A DNA stretch of 64,000 bases from Metabacillus niabensis (lineage in GTDB: Bacteria > Bacillota > Bacilli > Bacillales > Bacillaceae): assembly GCF_902829255.1 (NCBI RefSeq), contig NZ_CADEPK010000033.1, forward strand, positions 1-64,000, read 5' to 3'. Below, in pieces: positions 26,993-35,711 of this stretch. Each line of letters begins with the position of its first letter. Positions within the stretch are counted from its first letter, which is position 1. The notes beneath the pieces are model-generated. The model searched no databases. It saw only the letters and a program-made list of their open reading frames with translations, and had not been told where the DNA came from. Both the position numbers and the translations under genes were made by a program.

Positions 26993-27715
26993 TTAGCTGC
27001 TATAGTAATATTGTCTAAGCTCCTGAATTTTGCTTGTTCTCGTCTCCTTGAGCTCACCGTCTCGTAAAATGAGCTGCTGATTTGCGATCGAGGCAATTTC
27101 TAGATCATGTGTGACAATAATGATCGTTTTTCCCTGCTTATGTAATTGTTTAAATATGTCAATTACTTCAGCACCTGATTTACTATCAAGACTTCCTGTC
27201 GGTTCATCGGCAAGAATGACCTCTGGATTTTTGGCAATTGCACGGGCAATCGATACACGTTGCCTTTGACCACCCGATAAATCCGCAGGATAATGATGTA
27301 GATGAGATCCTAACCCTACACTTTGTAAAGCATGAATAGCAGCCTCTTTTCTTCGCTTCTTATCCGAGCGCGAAAAATACAACTGAAGGGCAACATTGTC
27401 TAGCACATTCATTACAGGGACTAAATGAAAGCTTTGAAAAATAAAGCCAATTTGCTCTGCTCTCATTTTCGTCTGTTGTTTATTTGTCAATTGGCTAATT
27501 TGTGTACCATTAAACGATAGTGAGCCACTTGTTGGATTGTCGATCATTCCGAGCAAATTTAACAGCGTACTTTTCCCTGAGCCTGATGTACCAATTATTG
27601 CTGTAAATGACCCCTTTTCAATCGTAAAACTAACATTTTTCAAAGCGGGTACATCCACTTTTCCCATCTTGTACGTTTTCGATAATTCGTTTGCCTCAAG
27701 TAAGTAGTTATTCAT
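26993..27715 (-). CDS. MacB/LolD-type ABC ATPase
   Basis: 240 residues. Walker A GTSGSGKST, signature [14 protein letters not shown], Walker B VILADEPTGSLD. This is the ATPase of the FtsX-linked exporter family (MacB, LolD, peptide export or sensing). It overlaps its permease gene by 8 nt, so the two clearly form a pair. It is the second ABC system of the cluster. Confidence 0.93.
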   Translation of the reverse strand: MNNYLLEANELSKTYKMGKVDVPALKNVSFTIEKGSFTAIIGTSGSGKSTLLNLLGMIDNPTSGSLSFNGTQISQLTNKQQTKMRAEQIGFIFQSFHLVPVMNVLDNVALQLYFSRSDKKRRKEAAIHALQSVGLGSHLHHYPADLSGGQRQRVSIARAIAKNPEVILADEPTGSLDSKSGAEVIDIFKQLHKQGKTIIIVTHDLEIASIANQQLILRDGELKETRTSKIQELRQYYYSS

Positions 27716-28853
27716 AACGCAGCGCCTCCTGTGGTTGAATATTTACTGCCTTTAAGCTTGGATATAAACTTGATAGTACGCCGACAAGAACCGCCATCGC
27801 TAACGATGTTATCCCAATTTCAGCCGTCATAAATTCCGGTGCGGAAAAAATAAAACGGAGAATACCATATCCACCTAATACACCGAGCACACCACCTAGC
27901 AGGCTCATACAGAGAGCCTCAAAGATAATAAACTTCGTAATATCTGCCTTTTGAGCCCCTAGCGCCCGCATAACCCCGATTTCCTTCGTGCGTTCCATAA
28001 TGGCAAGCGTCATAACAATTAAAATAACAATGATCGCAACAACAATGACAGTTATTAAAATCGTACTCATAAACATCTTTGTTCCTTGAAGCGATTGATT
28101 AATATTTTCAGAAATATTCCCTTGAGTCATGACTTCGACCCCTTGATAACCTGATTCAATTTTCTCTGAAACTCTATCAATATCATCGATTTTATTCATT
28201 GTTAATAGCAAAGTAGAATACGTGTTTTGCAATGAAAAAACATGTTGCAGCTCGTCAATAGAAGCAAGCACCATTGGATCTGTTACGCGGTTCCCCTCCT
28301 CTAGAAGACCTGTAACTTCAAAAGATTGACCGGAAATTTCAATTTTATCCCCCACTTTGTCAACCTTATAAAACTGCGCTGCTGTTGCTCCAAGAACAAC
28401 TTGCTGCTCGCCCTCCTTCAGCTCTAAAGCACCTTCCTTTACCTTGACCTCTTCACCTGTGTATGCCATTTCCTTACCTGCTTCAACCCCAACCGCTAAC
28501 GCCTGTGATGGCATATTCGGTGCTGTTGGTCCAGCAATCTCTCTAAAAATAATCGGGGTGCTTAGCTCTTGGTTTACATCTGACTGCAAATCCTTTAAGA
28601 TGTCATCACCGGTTTGGCTTGAAATCGTACTGCTCATTGGCGGGAATTCAACACCACTGCTAGCAGAAGCATTAATGTTTTTCACGTACATTTGGCCAGC
28701 ATACTTGGCCATTTCCCCCTCTAAATCAGCAATCGTATAATTTATAATTGAATTGATTACCGTAAACATTTGGATACAAACACAAATCCCTAAAATCGTT
28801 AAAATCGTGCGAACTTTCCTTTTACGAATATTTTGAATGACATAATTAAACAT
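27708..28853 (-). CDS. FtsX/MacB-type ABC permease
   Basis: 381 residues: TM1 near residue 25, a large extracytoplasmic MacB periplasmic-core-like domain (about 45-250), then three TM helices, the last block containing the ERTKEIGVMRALGA coupling motif of FtsX-family permeases. MacB-type systems act as mechanotransmission exporters in the cell envelope. It may export a lipid-like product, or sense cell-envelope stress caused by it. Confidence 0.92.
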   Translation of the reverse strand: MFNYVIQNIRKRKVRTILTILGICVCIQMFTVINSIINYTIADLEGEMAKYAGQMYVKNINASASSGVEFPPMSSTISSQTGDDILKDLQSDVNQELSTPIIFREIAGPTAPNMPSQALAVGVEAGKEMAYTGEEVKVKEGALELKEGEQQVVLGATAAQFYKVDKVGDKIEISGQSFEVTGLLEEGNRVTDPMVLASIDELQHVFSLQNTYSTLLLTMNKIDDIDRVSEKIESGYQGVEVMTQGNISENINQSLQGTKMFMSTILITVIVVAIIVILIVMTLAIMERTKEIGVMRALGAQKADITKFIIFEALCMSLLGGVLGVLGGYGILRFIFSAPEFMTAEIGITSLAMAVLVGVLSSLYPSLKAVNIQPQEALRYE

Positions 28854-28944
28854 ACAAACCTCCAGTTTTTAGAAAAGCAATAGCACCTTATTTAGTAGTA
28901 CCACTAGCTCAAAAAAGCACTGCACAGCAATCACTTTTGACACT

Positions 28945-29388
28945 TTACACAATGTAAGAGGCATGCTTTTTATGAATTTTCTCTAATGCTTGTACCCACT
29001 CATTTGGATAACGAAGCAGCAGCCTACCTGATTCATTTACGAATGCATGCTCTGTACATCCTTCAAATAGCTTTTTACCCGTCTTTTGATCTCTCATTTC
29101 ATAAATAAATGTTGCGATTGCTTCCTCGCGCTCTACTAGCTTTAAATAAATGACGATGCTCTGACCTAACAACGCTGAACGGATATATTTACAGTCAAGC
29201 TTCGTGACCGGTAAAAAGATTCCCATCGATTCAAAATCTTGAAAGGTAAAGCCGAGCATTTCTTTTGCAAATTGAAACCTCGCGATTTCCATCCAATAAA
29301 TATAGTAACTATGATGAACAATTTTCATTGAATCCACTTCATGAAATTGCACAGTAACCGTCGTTGAAAAACCGTCTCCTAAATTCAT
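28945..29388 (-). CDS. Hot-dog acyl-ACP/CoA thioesterase (4HBT)
   Basis: About 147 residues, a single 4-hydroxybenzoyl-CoA thioesterase-type hot-dog domain. VQFHEVDSMKIVHHSYY matches the family's RxxDxD-Gly/His-NNxxY active site, with Asp as the catalytic residue. The frame is open back to GTG 29412, but AAAGGAT is better placed for the ATG at 29388. It could release the finished acyl chain from the ACP or edit stalled chains. It follows the KS gene directly. Confidence 0.85.
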   Translation of the reverse strand: MNLGDGFSTTVTVQFHEVDSMKIVHHSYYIYWMEIARFQFAKEMLGFTFQDFESMGIFLPVTKLDCKYIRSALLGQSIVIYLKLVEREEAIATFIYEMRDQKTGKKLFEGCTEHAFVNESGRLLLRYPNEWVQALEKIHKKHASYIV

Positions 29389-29401
29389 ATACACCAATCC
29401 T

Positions 29402-30598
29402 TTACACACCATTTACCTTTCCAATAAGAATCGATGCCGTATTTCCACCGAATGCGAACGAATTTGATAAAGCATACTGAATTTCCCCCTCACGAATATC
29501 GTTCGGAACAAAATCAAAGCTGTTATCAATGCTTGTTTCAAAATTAATCGTTGCCGGAATAAACTGATGCTTAATCGCCAATGTGCAAACAATCGCCTCG
29601 ATCGCACCAGCAGTTCCTAACGTGTGACCAAATTGTGATTTAGATGAACTAATCGGAATCGTTTCCGTTTTTTCACCAATTAACTCTTTAATCGCCTTAA
29701 TTTCCATTTTGTCGTTATAAGGTGTTCCAGTTCCATGAGCGTTAATATACGAGACATCTTCTATCCTTACATTCGCCTCTCTTAATGCAGCGTTCATCGA
29801 ACGGATCGCCCCTCCACCATTCGGGTCGGGAGATGTAATGTGATACGCATCATTGCTAATTCCATATCCTAAAAACTCCGCATAAATTGTTGCTCCTCTT
29901 TCTATCGCAGCGTCCATTTCTTCAAAAATAAGAAAGGCGGAAGCTTCACCTAATGTCAGTCCATCACGATGCTCATTAAATGGTTTTGTCACTTGTGGTG
30001 AAAGTGAGCGAAGGACAGAAAAGCCGCTAAACGATATTGTAGAAAACGGGTCGACTCCACCAACTAGCATCGCCTTTGCTCTTCCTTCCCGAATAAAGTC
30101 AGCACCGATTCCTAATGCATTTCCCCCAGCCGCACACGCTGTAACAACCGTCGAATTTGGCCCTCTAAAGTTAAAATGCCGGCTTAATGAGCCAGCTAAG
30201 CAAGCTGTCGGTACATTAAGAAGAAGCTGATAATCAACGATTCCCCGCTCTTTTTGCCAAAGATAATACTTTTCCCTTGAGCCCACTCCTCCTAAGGATG
30301 TCGCAATTGATACGCCTATTTCTCTTGGCTTATAAACGTTGCGTATCCCTGATTCGCTAACCGCTTCTACTGCAGCGACAATCCCTTTCTGAACAACCTC
30401 ATCTTGATAGGTCTCATCTTCATGTAAATCAACCGGAAGAATTTCCGCACCTTTTTTTACAGGGTAATCTGTAACATCAAATGATGAAACATCACGCGCC
30501 CCAAGCTTACACTCCATTAACCCTTGTAAAAACTCATCCTTTCCATTTCCAATTGAAGAAAGCACACCAATTCCCGTAATTGCAATTCGTTTCACCAT
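29402..30598 (-). CDS. Beta-ketoacyl-ACP synthase, KS-alpha (FabF-like)
   Basis: 398 residues, thiolase fold. The catalytic triad is intact: C155 (VTACAAGG), H288 (INAHGTGTPYND) and H325 (SQFGHTLGTAGA). It performs decarboxylative Claisen condensation of malonyl-ACP onto the growing acyl chain. With the inactive KS-like protein encoded at the head of the operon it would form a KS/CLF heterodimer as in type II polyketide synthases. GGAGGTG precedes the ATG. An internal terminator separates it from the ACP gene. Confidence 0.93.
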   Translation of the reverse strand: MVKRIAITGIGVLSSIGNGKDEFLQGLMECKLGARDVSSFDVTDYPVKKGAEILPVDLHEDETYQDEVVQKGIVAAVEAVSESGIRNVYKPREIGVSIATSLGGVGSREKYYLWQKERGIVDYQLLLNVPTACLAGSLSRHFNFRGPNSTVVTACAAGGNALGIGADFIREGRAKAMLVGGVDPFSTISFSGFSVLRSLSPQVTKPFNEHRDGLTLGEASAFLIFEEMDAAIERGATIYAEFLGYGISNDAYHITSPDPNGGGAIRSMNAALREANVRIEDVSYINAHGTGTPYNDKMEIKAIKELIGEKTETIPISSSKSQFGHTLGTAGAIEAIVCTLAIKHQFIPATINFETSIDNSFDFVPNDIREGEIQYALSNSFAFGGNTASILIGKVNGV

Positions 30599-30662
30599 TT
30601 ACACCTCCAGTTATTTCTCCTAATCTTTTTTCTAAAGATTTCCCTTTTGTTTTCCTTCATAC

Positions 30663-30713
30663 AAAAAAGGCTGACTTAACTATGTAATCGAAACATAGCA
30701 GCAAGCCTTTTTT
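30663..30713 (-). terminator. Terminator inside the biosynthetic operon, after the ACP gene
   Basis: On the minus strand AAAAAAGGCT with GCTATG pairs with CATAG and AGCCTTTTTT, giving a strong stem-loop ending in six T. It lies 24 nt past the ACP stop codon, with the KS-alpha gene following on the same strand 65 nt later. It should make the first three genes (KS-beta, KR, ACP) more abundant than the rest. Confidence 0.8.
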
Positions 30714-30736
30714 AGCAAACGCTTATTTAGGTAGCT

Positions 30737-31000
30737 TTAAATTAATTGACTGTTTTTCTCACGAATAAATTCACAAATTGTTTCAATTGTATTCAACACT
30801 TCATACTCATCATCACCAATCGTTACATCGAATTCTTTTCCAATCGCAATAACTAGCTCTAAAGAATCCAATGAATCAAGACCTAATCCATCACCAAATA
30901 ATGGTTCACTATCAACGATTTCTTCTGGTGTAACCTCTAAATCTAAACGATTAATAATGCATTCCTTTACTCTGTACTCTAATGTTTTTTCAGCTGTCAT
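30737..31000 (-). CDS. Acyl carrier protein
   Basis: 87 residues, an acidic four-helix carrier domain. GLDSLDSLEL contains the phosphopantetheine serine (S43) in the DSL motif. It would carry the chain between KS, KR, DH, thioesterase and BtrH enzymes. It differs from housekeeping Bacillus AcpP in length and in the region before the DSL motif. The AGGAG site before the ATG is good. Confidence 0.92.
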   Translation of the reverse strand: MTAEKTLEYRVKECIINRLDLEVTPEEIVDSEPLFGDGLGLDSLDSLELVIAIGKEFDVTIGDDEYEVLNTIETICEFIREKNSQLI

Positions 31001-31106
31001 ATGAAACTCCTCCTAAAATAAATAGTCTAAATATTGAAAAAATATAATATAGGAATCCGTTTCATTTATTCAGATAGAAAGTAGAAACGGTTGCCTTGAT
31101 TAACAT

Positions 31107-31859
31107 TTACACAGATAAGCCGCCATCTATCGCAAAAATTTGTCCTGTTACATATTCGGCTTCATCTGAGGAAAGAAAGGTAACAAAGTTCGCAATCTCT
31201 TCAGGACGCCCAAATCTTTTTAATGGAATTGAATCACGATATTCCTCAAGCATTCTTTCAGGAAAATCTCCCGTCATATCTGTTTCAATAAATCCTGGAG
31301 CAATCGAATTCACTAAAATATTGTAAGGTGCAAGCTCCTTCGCTAATACCTTCGTAATTCCATTTAACCCTGACTTACTAGCAGCATATGCAGCTTGTCC
31401 TGCAATCCCACTTATACTAGCAACCGAGCTAATATTGATGATTCTGCCGCGTTTCTTTTCAATCATCGGTCTTAGTACAGCCTTTATCCCTAAATATGCA
31501 CCTGTTAAATTCGTTTCAATCGTTTGATTCCATTCATCAGGCTTTGTCATCATCAAATATTTTGGAATTAAAATGCCCGCATTATTGACTAATACATCAA
31601 CTGTCCCGAAATGCTCAATAGCATTTTCAACCATTTGCTTCATATCCTCTGCATTAGCTACAGAGCCTTGATGTAAAATCGCTTCTCCGCCATTTTGTTT
31701 TATTTTTGCTAATGTTTCTTCAGCACCTGCATGGCTGTTGTGATAATTAATGACTACGCTAAATCCTTTATTCGCTAGAGCGATAGCAATTGCTTGCCCT
31801 ATTCCCCTTGATGCTCCGGTTACAATCGCGACCTTTTTCTCGTTCTTCATGTCCTTCAT
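31107..31859 (-). CDS. 3-ketoacyl-ACP reductase (FabG-type SDR)
   Basis: 250 residues, short-chain dehydrogenase/reductase. TGASRGIG is the NADP(H) motif, NNAG follows, and S...YAASKSG gives the Ser-Tyr-Lys catalytic set. It reduces 3-ketoacyl-ACP to 3-hydroxyacyl-ACP. It lies between the KS-beta gene (6-nt gap) and the ACP gene, the usual place for a cluster ketoreductase. Confidence 0.92.
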   Translation of the reverse strand: MKDMKNEKKVAIVTGASRGIGQAIAIALANKGFSVVINYHNSHAGAEETLAKIKQNGGEAILHQGSVANAEDMKQMVENAIEHFGTVDVLVNNAGILIPKYLMMTKPDEWNQTIETNLTGAYLGIKAVLRPMIEKKRGRIINISSVASISGIAGQAAYAASKSGLNGITKVLAKELAPYNILVNSIAPGFIETDMTGDFPERMLEEYRDSIPLKRFGRPEEIANFVTFLSSDEAEYVTGQIFAIDGGLSV

Positions 31860-31865
31860 ACTCCT

Positions 31866-32936
31866 TTAATCATTCCACTTTTTAATAATGAGAGCGATAT
31901 GATTTCCACCTATCTCATTGTTGAGCAATAATGCTTCATTTATTTCGGTATGATTGTTAAGCAGGTGAATGGCGCTAATAACGCTTAATACACTAGACGC
32001 TCCAAATGTTTCACCTAATATATGCTTTGGATAAAAAATCTCTAATTTCGGATATGTATGTTTCAATGACTGCATGACATTCTCTTCAAGCCTGTCAACG
32101 ATTTGCGATCCATTTGTAGATGACAATACGAGAAGATTCTCTTTTTCACGGTTTAGGGAAATTTCACTTACTAGCTCTTCATAAATAAGGCTTGTTGCAT
32201 CAGCCCCTTCAAACCAAAGATTCATTGTAGGTTCAGATCCTATCGCATAATCTCCAATCTCAGCATATATTTGTGCTCCCCTTCTTGTTGCATGCTCGAA
32301 CGTTTCCAAGATAAGAACACCAACACCTTCACCAAAAATAACCGGACTACCTAATTCCTTGTATGCCTCCATTATGTTTTCATTCAACTCATCTGCTCCT
32401 GCCACGATTATTCTTTCTGCTTCACCTTTAGTAAGCAGGCTAACCGCATAAGGAATCGCCGACAAACCAGCTATAGTTGAGGTTGGCCCCTTCATTTTGA
32501 ATGTTATAGACACATGTCCCTGTGCGGAATTAACGACTGTATTTGGAAACAATCTCGGACTTGCAAAGGCAGGTCCACTTTCGACAAGCTCCTTCGTATA
32601 TCTATTTGTCGATTCCCATGGCCCATATGTTGTATTCATGATATAGCCTGTTTCCTCTAAATCATCTACATTGAGACTCGCATCCTCTAAAGCTAGTTGC
32701 ACTGCAGCTATATTTATTTTGGCAAACCGGTCCATATTACGTGTTTTAAATGGCACCAGATGCTCCGCAAGCTTCGAATCATCAATCCGATAGCCTGTTA
32801 GCTCAACCTGTTGTTCTGAAGAAATCCATCTCATAGCATTGCGATTTTCAACGCTCATTAACCCTTGAGCCAAGCTCTCATGTCCGAATCCGAGATGGGT
32901 AACTGCTCCTAAACCAGTGATTACAACCCTTACCAA
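31866..32936 (-). CDS. KS-beta / chain length factor-like protein
   Basis: 356 residues with the thiolase fold but a ruined active site: the Cys position is S159 (STIAGLS), the first His is replaced by N275 (SSTNGS) and the second by E309 (GETFGAS). It is also about 40 residues shorter than KS-alpha. In type II polyketide synthases such inactive partners (CLF) pair with the active KS and set chain length. The start is TTG with AGGAGGG. It is the first gene of the operon, next to the divergent regulator. Confidence 0.85.
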   Translation of the reverse strand: MVRVVITGLGAVTHLGFGHESLAQGLMSVENRNAMRWISSEQQVELTGYRIDDSKLAEHLVPFKTRNMDRFAKINIAAVQLALEDASLNVDDLEETGYIMNTTYGPWESTNRYTKELVESGPAFASPRLFPNTVVNSAQGHVSITFKMKGPTSTIAGLSAIPYAVSLLTKGEAERIIVAGADELNENIMEAYKELGSPVIFGEGVGVLILETFEHATRRGAQIYAEIGDYAIGSEPTMNLWFEGADATSLIYEELVSEISLNREKENLLVLSSTNGSQIVDRLEENVMQSLKHTYPKLEIFYPKHILGETFGASSVLSVISAIHLLNNHTEINEALLLNNEIGGNHIALIIKKWND

Positions 32937-33285
32937 GCGGAATCCCTCCTATAACGACAATTTGTGTAGCAGCTTTTCTTTATTCCTTCTTTTTGTTTAC
33001 CGCATTAACGCGACAAAAGAACTAGAAAAAATAAAGAAAATCATGGAAAAACAGGATTAATTCCTTATACAGAAAAACCCTAGAAAAAAAGATAATAAAA
33101 TAGTATGAGTAAAAGATAGAGAGCGATGTTCATACTTCATCATTTGATAAGAATCTTGGTTTTCTCTCATCTATTTTTAAATTACCACAGGATTTTACAT
33201 TTACCTATTGATAAAGTGATCGCAATTGGCTACTGGATAAATGGGGTCTTTTTTCAAACTTTCTCAAGTCGAAAAAGGAGGAGTC
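32937..33285. other. Divergent control region of the biosynthetic cluster
   Basis: About 350 bp between the operon and its divergent regulator. It is AT-rich with oligo-T tracts. I could not assign a promoter to either side with confidence: no spacing of good -35 and -10 boxes stands out. The regulator's binding site, if it acts here, is expected in this interval. Confidence 0.5.
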
Positions 33286-34554
33286 ATGGTGACTGGTAGT
33301 CGTATTAAATACTATCGAATGAAATCTGAACTCACCCAAGAAGAATTATGCAGAGGTATTTGTTCTCCATCTTATTTAAGTAAAGTAGAAAATAATAATA
33401 TGGAACCAAGTGATGAAATTTTAAGATTATTATGTGAGAGAATGGGGATATCTCCAACTGTGGTTGTAGAAGAAGACATAAAGCTGCTTGAGAAGAAACT
33501 TGATGATTGGTATGACAAAATGAAAAGGGATTGCTCAACTGTTAAGTTGACTTATGATGAGATTGCTAAACAATTCCATCATATCCAAAACCCCTATTTG
33601 TCATCGAAATATGAATTATTTCAAATCAAGTATTTTCTTATAACCAATCAATATGAAACAATTCTTCAACATATAAAGGAATTGGACAGGTTTCAAGCTT
33701 TTTTATCAACTGAGCTTTTATTTTATTATCACTATTTTGTTGGTTGTGCTTATTATTACATGAACAAGTTGACTGAATCCGAGCAACACCTTACTTTGTC
33801 ATTGCAAAAACTCCAACTAATTCCAAAAAACAAAGATTTGTTCCAATTTGAATTAGCGGACGTTTATTATCACTTATCCCTCTGTCACGGAAAGCTTTGT
33901 CATACACATCGAACGAGGGACTTCGCCTTTAAAAGTCTTGAAATCGTTGATAAGCTGCTTGATTACAAGAAACAAATTAAGCTTTATATTGTGCTAGGAA
34001 TTAATGAAGGAAGAATCAAAAATTTTAAAAACTCCTTAGACTATTACGAGCGCGCACTTAAGATTGCTAAGCTTTCCCACATACATCACTATCTTGGTAA
34101 CATTCATCACAATATAGGATACCTTTATAGCCTTCAAGGAAGAGCTACAGATGCAATTCGATATTATTTAGAAAGCCTACACTATACACCGACGGAAAAG
34201 GTAGAAAGCTTAATTTCAACCTATTACTGCCTCGCCAAAGAATACAAACGATTAAATCAGCCAGAAAATATGCACAAGATGATAAATAAAGGAATGGATT
34301 TATTAAAAAAATATCCATTACAAGACTATGAATATCATTATAAAATGCTTTACTTAACCGAAAGAGATGATTTATCAAGCGAGAGAAACTTCATTAAACA
34401 TGAGGTCATTCCATACTTTCGTGAAAAGCAACAATGGAATTATGTTGTTGAATATGCGGAAATACTCGCACGTCATTATGAGGAAAACATTCTTTATAAA
34501 GAAGCAAGTAAGTATTACAAAACTGCATTTTTAGCCCAGCAAAAAATCCAGTAA
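33286..34554 (+). CDS. HTH-TPR quorum-sensing type regulator (RRNPP-like)
   Basis: 422 residues. An XRE-type HTH (about residues 4-60: RIKYYRMKSELTQEELCRGI and SYLSKVENN) is followed by about 350 residues of TPR-like helical repeats, the layout of NprR/PlcR/Rgg-type regulators, which bind secreted peptides. Its length is close to NprR. AAGGAGG lies 4 nt before the ATG at 33286 and 7 nt before the next GTG; the upstream ATG at 33241 has no ribosome site. It faces away from the biosynthetic operon and probably controls it. Confidence 0.82.
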   Translation: MVTGSRIKYYRMKSELTQEELCRGICSPSYLSKVENNNMEPSDEILRLLCERMGISPTVVVEEDIKLLEKKLDDWYDKMKRDCSTVKLTYDEIAKQFHHIQNPYLSSKYELFQIKYFLITNQYETILQHIKELDRFQAFLSTELLFYYHYFVGCAYYYMNKLTESEQHLTLSLQKLQLIPKNKDLFQFELADVYYHLSLCHGKLCHTHRTRDFAFKSLEIVDKLLDYKKQIKLYIVLGINEGRIKNFKNSLDYYERALKIAKLSHIHHYLGNIHHNIGYLYSLQGRATDAIRYYLESLHYTPTEKVESLISTYYCLAKEYKRLNQPENMHKMINKGMDLLKKYPLQDYEYHYKMLYLTERDDLSSERNFIKHEVIPYFREKQQWNYVVEYAEILARHYEENILYKEASKYYKTAFLAQQKIQ

Positions 34555-34571
34555 GGAGCACTTATCCAATT

Positions 34572-34682
34572 ATGTTATTAATAAATGATGAATTCTTATT
34601 TGCACGTTTATTTCGTCTTCTTTCAAGTTTAATTAATTCTCTAAAAATCCAAGTTTTCTTTCATGAAATATTTCCAGATTGA
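34572..34682 (+). CDS. Candidate signalling-peptide ORF after the regulator
   Basis: 36 codons, from ATG 34572 to TGA 34682, beginning 17 nt past the regulator's stop. AAGGAG sits 13-15 nt upstream of the ATG, longer than ideal. The peptide begins MLLINDEFLFARLF and is hydrophobic, ending HEIFPD. Genes for RRNPP peptides (nprX, papR) lie in exactly this place, but no clear secretion signal is visible, so this is a candidate only. Confidence 0.35.
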   Translation: MLLINDEFLFARLFRLLSSLINSLKIQVFFHEIFPD

Positions 34683-34700
34683 CAAGTGATTCGTTATAAC

Positions 34701-34748
34701 AGATAAGAAAACACCTTTAGCAATAATGCAGGAGGTGTTTTCTTATCT
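34701..34748. terminator. Strong bidirectional terminator after the regulator
   Basis: AGATAAGAAAACACCT and AGGTGTTTTCTTATCT form a perfect 16-bp stem around a 16-nt loop. It separates the regulator unit from the convergent gene that ends at 34748. Confidence 0.88.
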
Positions 34749-35506
34749 TAATCAACCTTAACTGGATTTTCATTTTTAGGAATTGAGGCTGTGAGTAAAA
34801 ACCTGTCTGATATTACCTTCCACTTATTGTCTTCTAGATAAACTACATATACTTGCTCATTCAGCTTCCCATTTATCTTCGTCTTAATCGAAGTAATCGC
34901 AACCGTTTCTGCTATCATCTTCACTGCTGCAACATTAAACTCGAAGGATGCCGATTTCGTTGCAGCGAGCATACCATCCTGTTCTTCCTCAACGCCACCA
35001 AGCTTCTTTCCGTACATGTCCATTCCTTTTTGATTAGCTGTTTTAATACTATTTAAATAGTTGTTAATCCCATTTACAATTTCCGGCTTTACTTTTTCTG
35101 TTGTTACAACTGGCTGATGATTGTTAATGCCAGCGACGAATTTCCATTTTCCACTCACTTTGACAACTGGTGATGTTTGAACGACAATTTTGTCTGGATA
35201 ATCTAATTTTGTCGATACTAAAGCTAAGTCACTTGAAGCCATTATGTAATCTGTGACCTCTGCATTCTGAAGTTGATGTTTTTGACATGTACGTTCATCT
35301 TCGTCATGCTTCAATATCTGCAAGGAAAATTGCTCCATTTTATCTATTTGACAGTTCTTTTTGGCACTTAAATAGTTCACAGCCGCTGTTAACGCGTTAT
35401 TTCGAGCACTTATTGTTATCGGCTCCTCTGCCCCAACATTTTGAGGAAATCCGCATGAGAATAAAATGATGCTCCAACATAATAAGGAAATGAAAATTTT
35501 ATTCAT
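34748..35506 (-). CDS. Secreted or lipid-anchored protein of unknown function
   Basis: 252 residues. The N-terminus has a signal sequence ending in either LFSC (a poor lipobox, Cys at 18) or NVGA-EE (signal peptidase I type). The mature part looks like two tandem NTF2-like or DUF4878-like alpha+beta units: each has a helical start, then strands ending in VSGKWKF and LEDNKWKVIS. No catalytic motif is recognised. It is transcribed alone, converging on the quorum regulator. Confidence 0.65.
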   Translation of the reverse strand: MNKIFISLLCWSIILFSCGFPQNVGAEEPITISARNNALTAAVNYLSAKKNCQIDKMEQFSLQILKHDEDERTCQKHQLQNAEVTDYIMASSDLALVSTKLDYPDKIVVQTSPVVKVSGKWKFVAGINNHQPVVTTEKVKPEIVNGINNYLNSIKTANQKGMDMYGKKLGGVEEEQDGMLAATKSASFEFNVAAVKMIAETVAITSIKTKINGKLNEQVYVVYLEDNKWKVISDRFLLTASIPKNENPVKVD

Positions 35507-35711
35507 CTAACCAACCTTTCATTTTTAGATCCTCATTATGTTGTTCAATAATCTAAAAAGTATGTAAAACTACTAAAATTCTCCAAGTATATTTGTCTAG
35601 AGTTTGACAATTCCTTTTTACCTAATAAAAGGAGGCCTTTTATATTTGCTCTTTGCTTAGCATTTTTTTATGATGAAGAAAGGAAGAAAATATAAGGAGC
35701 GTATAAGAAAG

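Noticed and set aside
18388..32936. Naming the cluster as an aryl polyene or flexirubin cluster
   Set aside because: No ammonia-lyase, aromatic acid ligase, acyltransferase or other diagnostic gene of those pathways is present.
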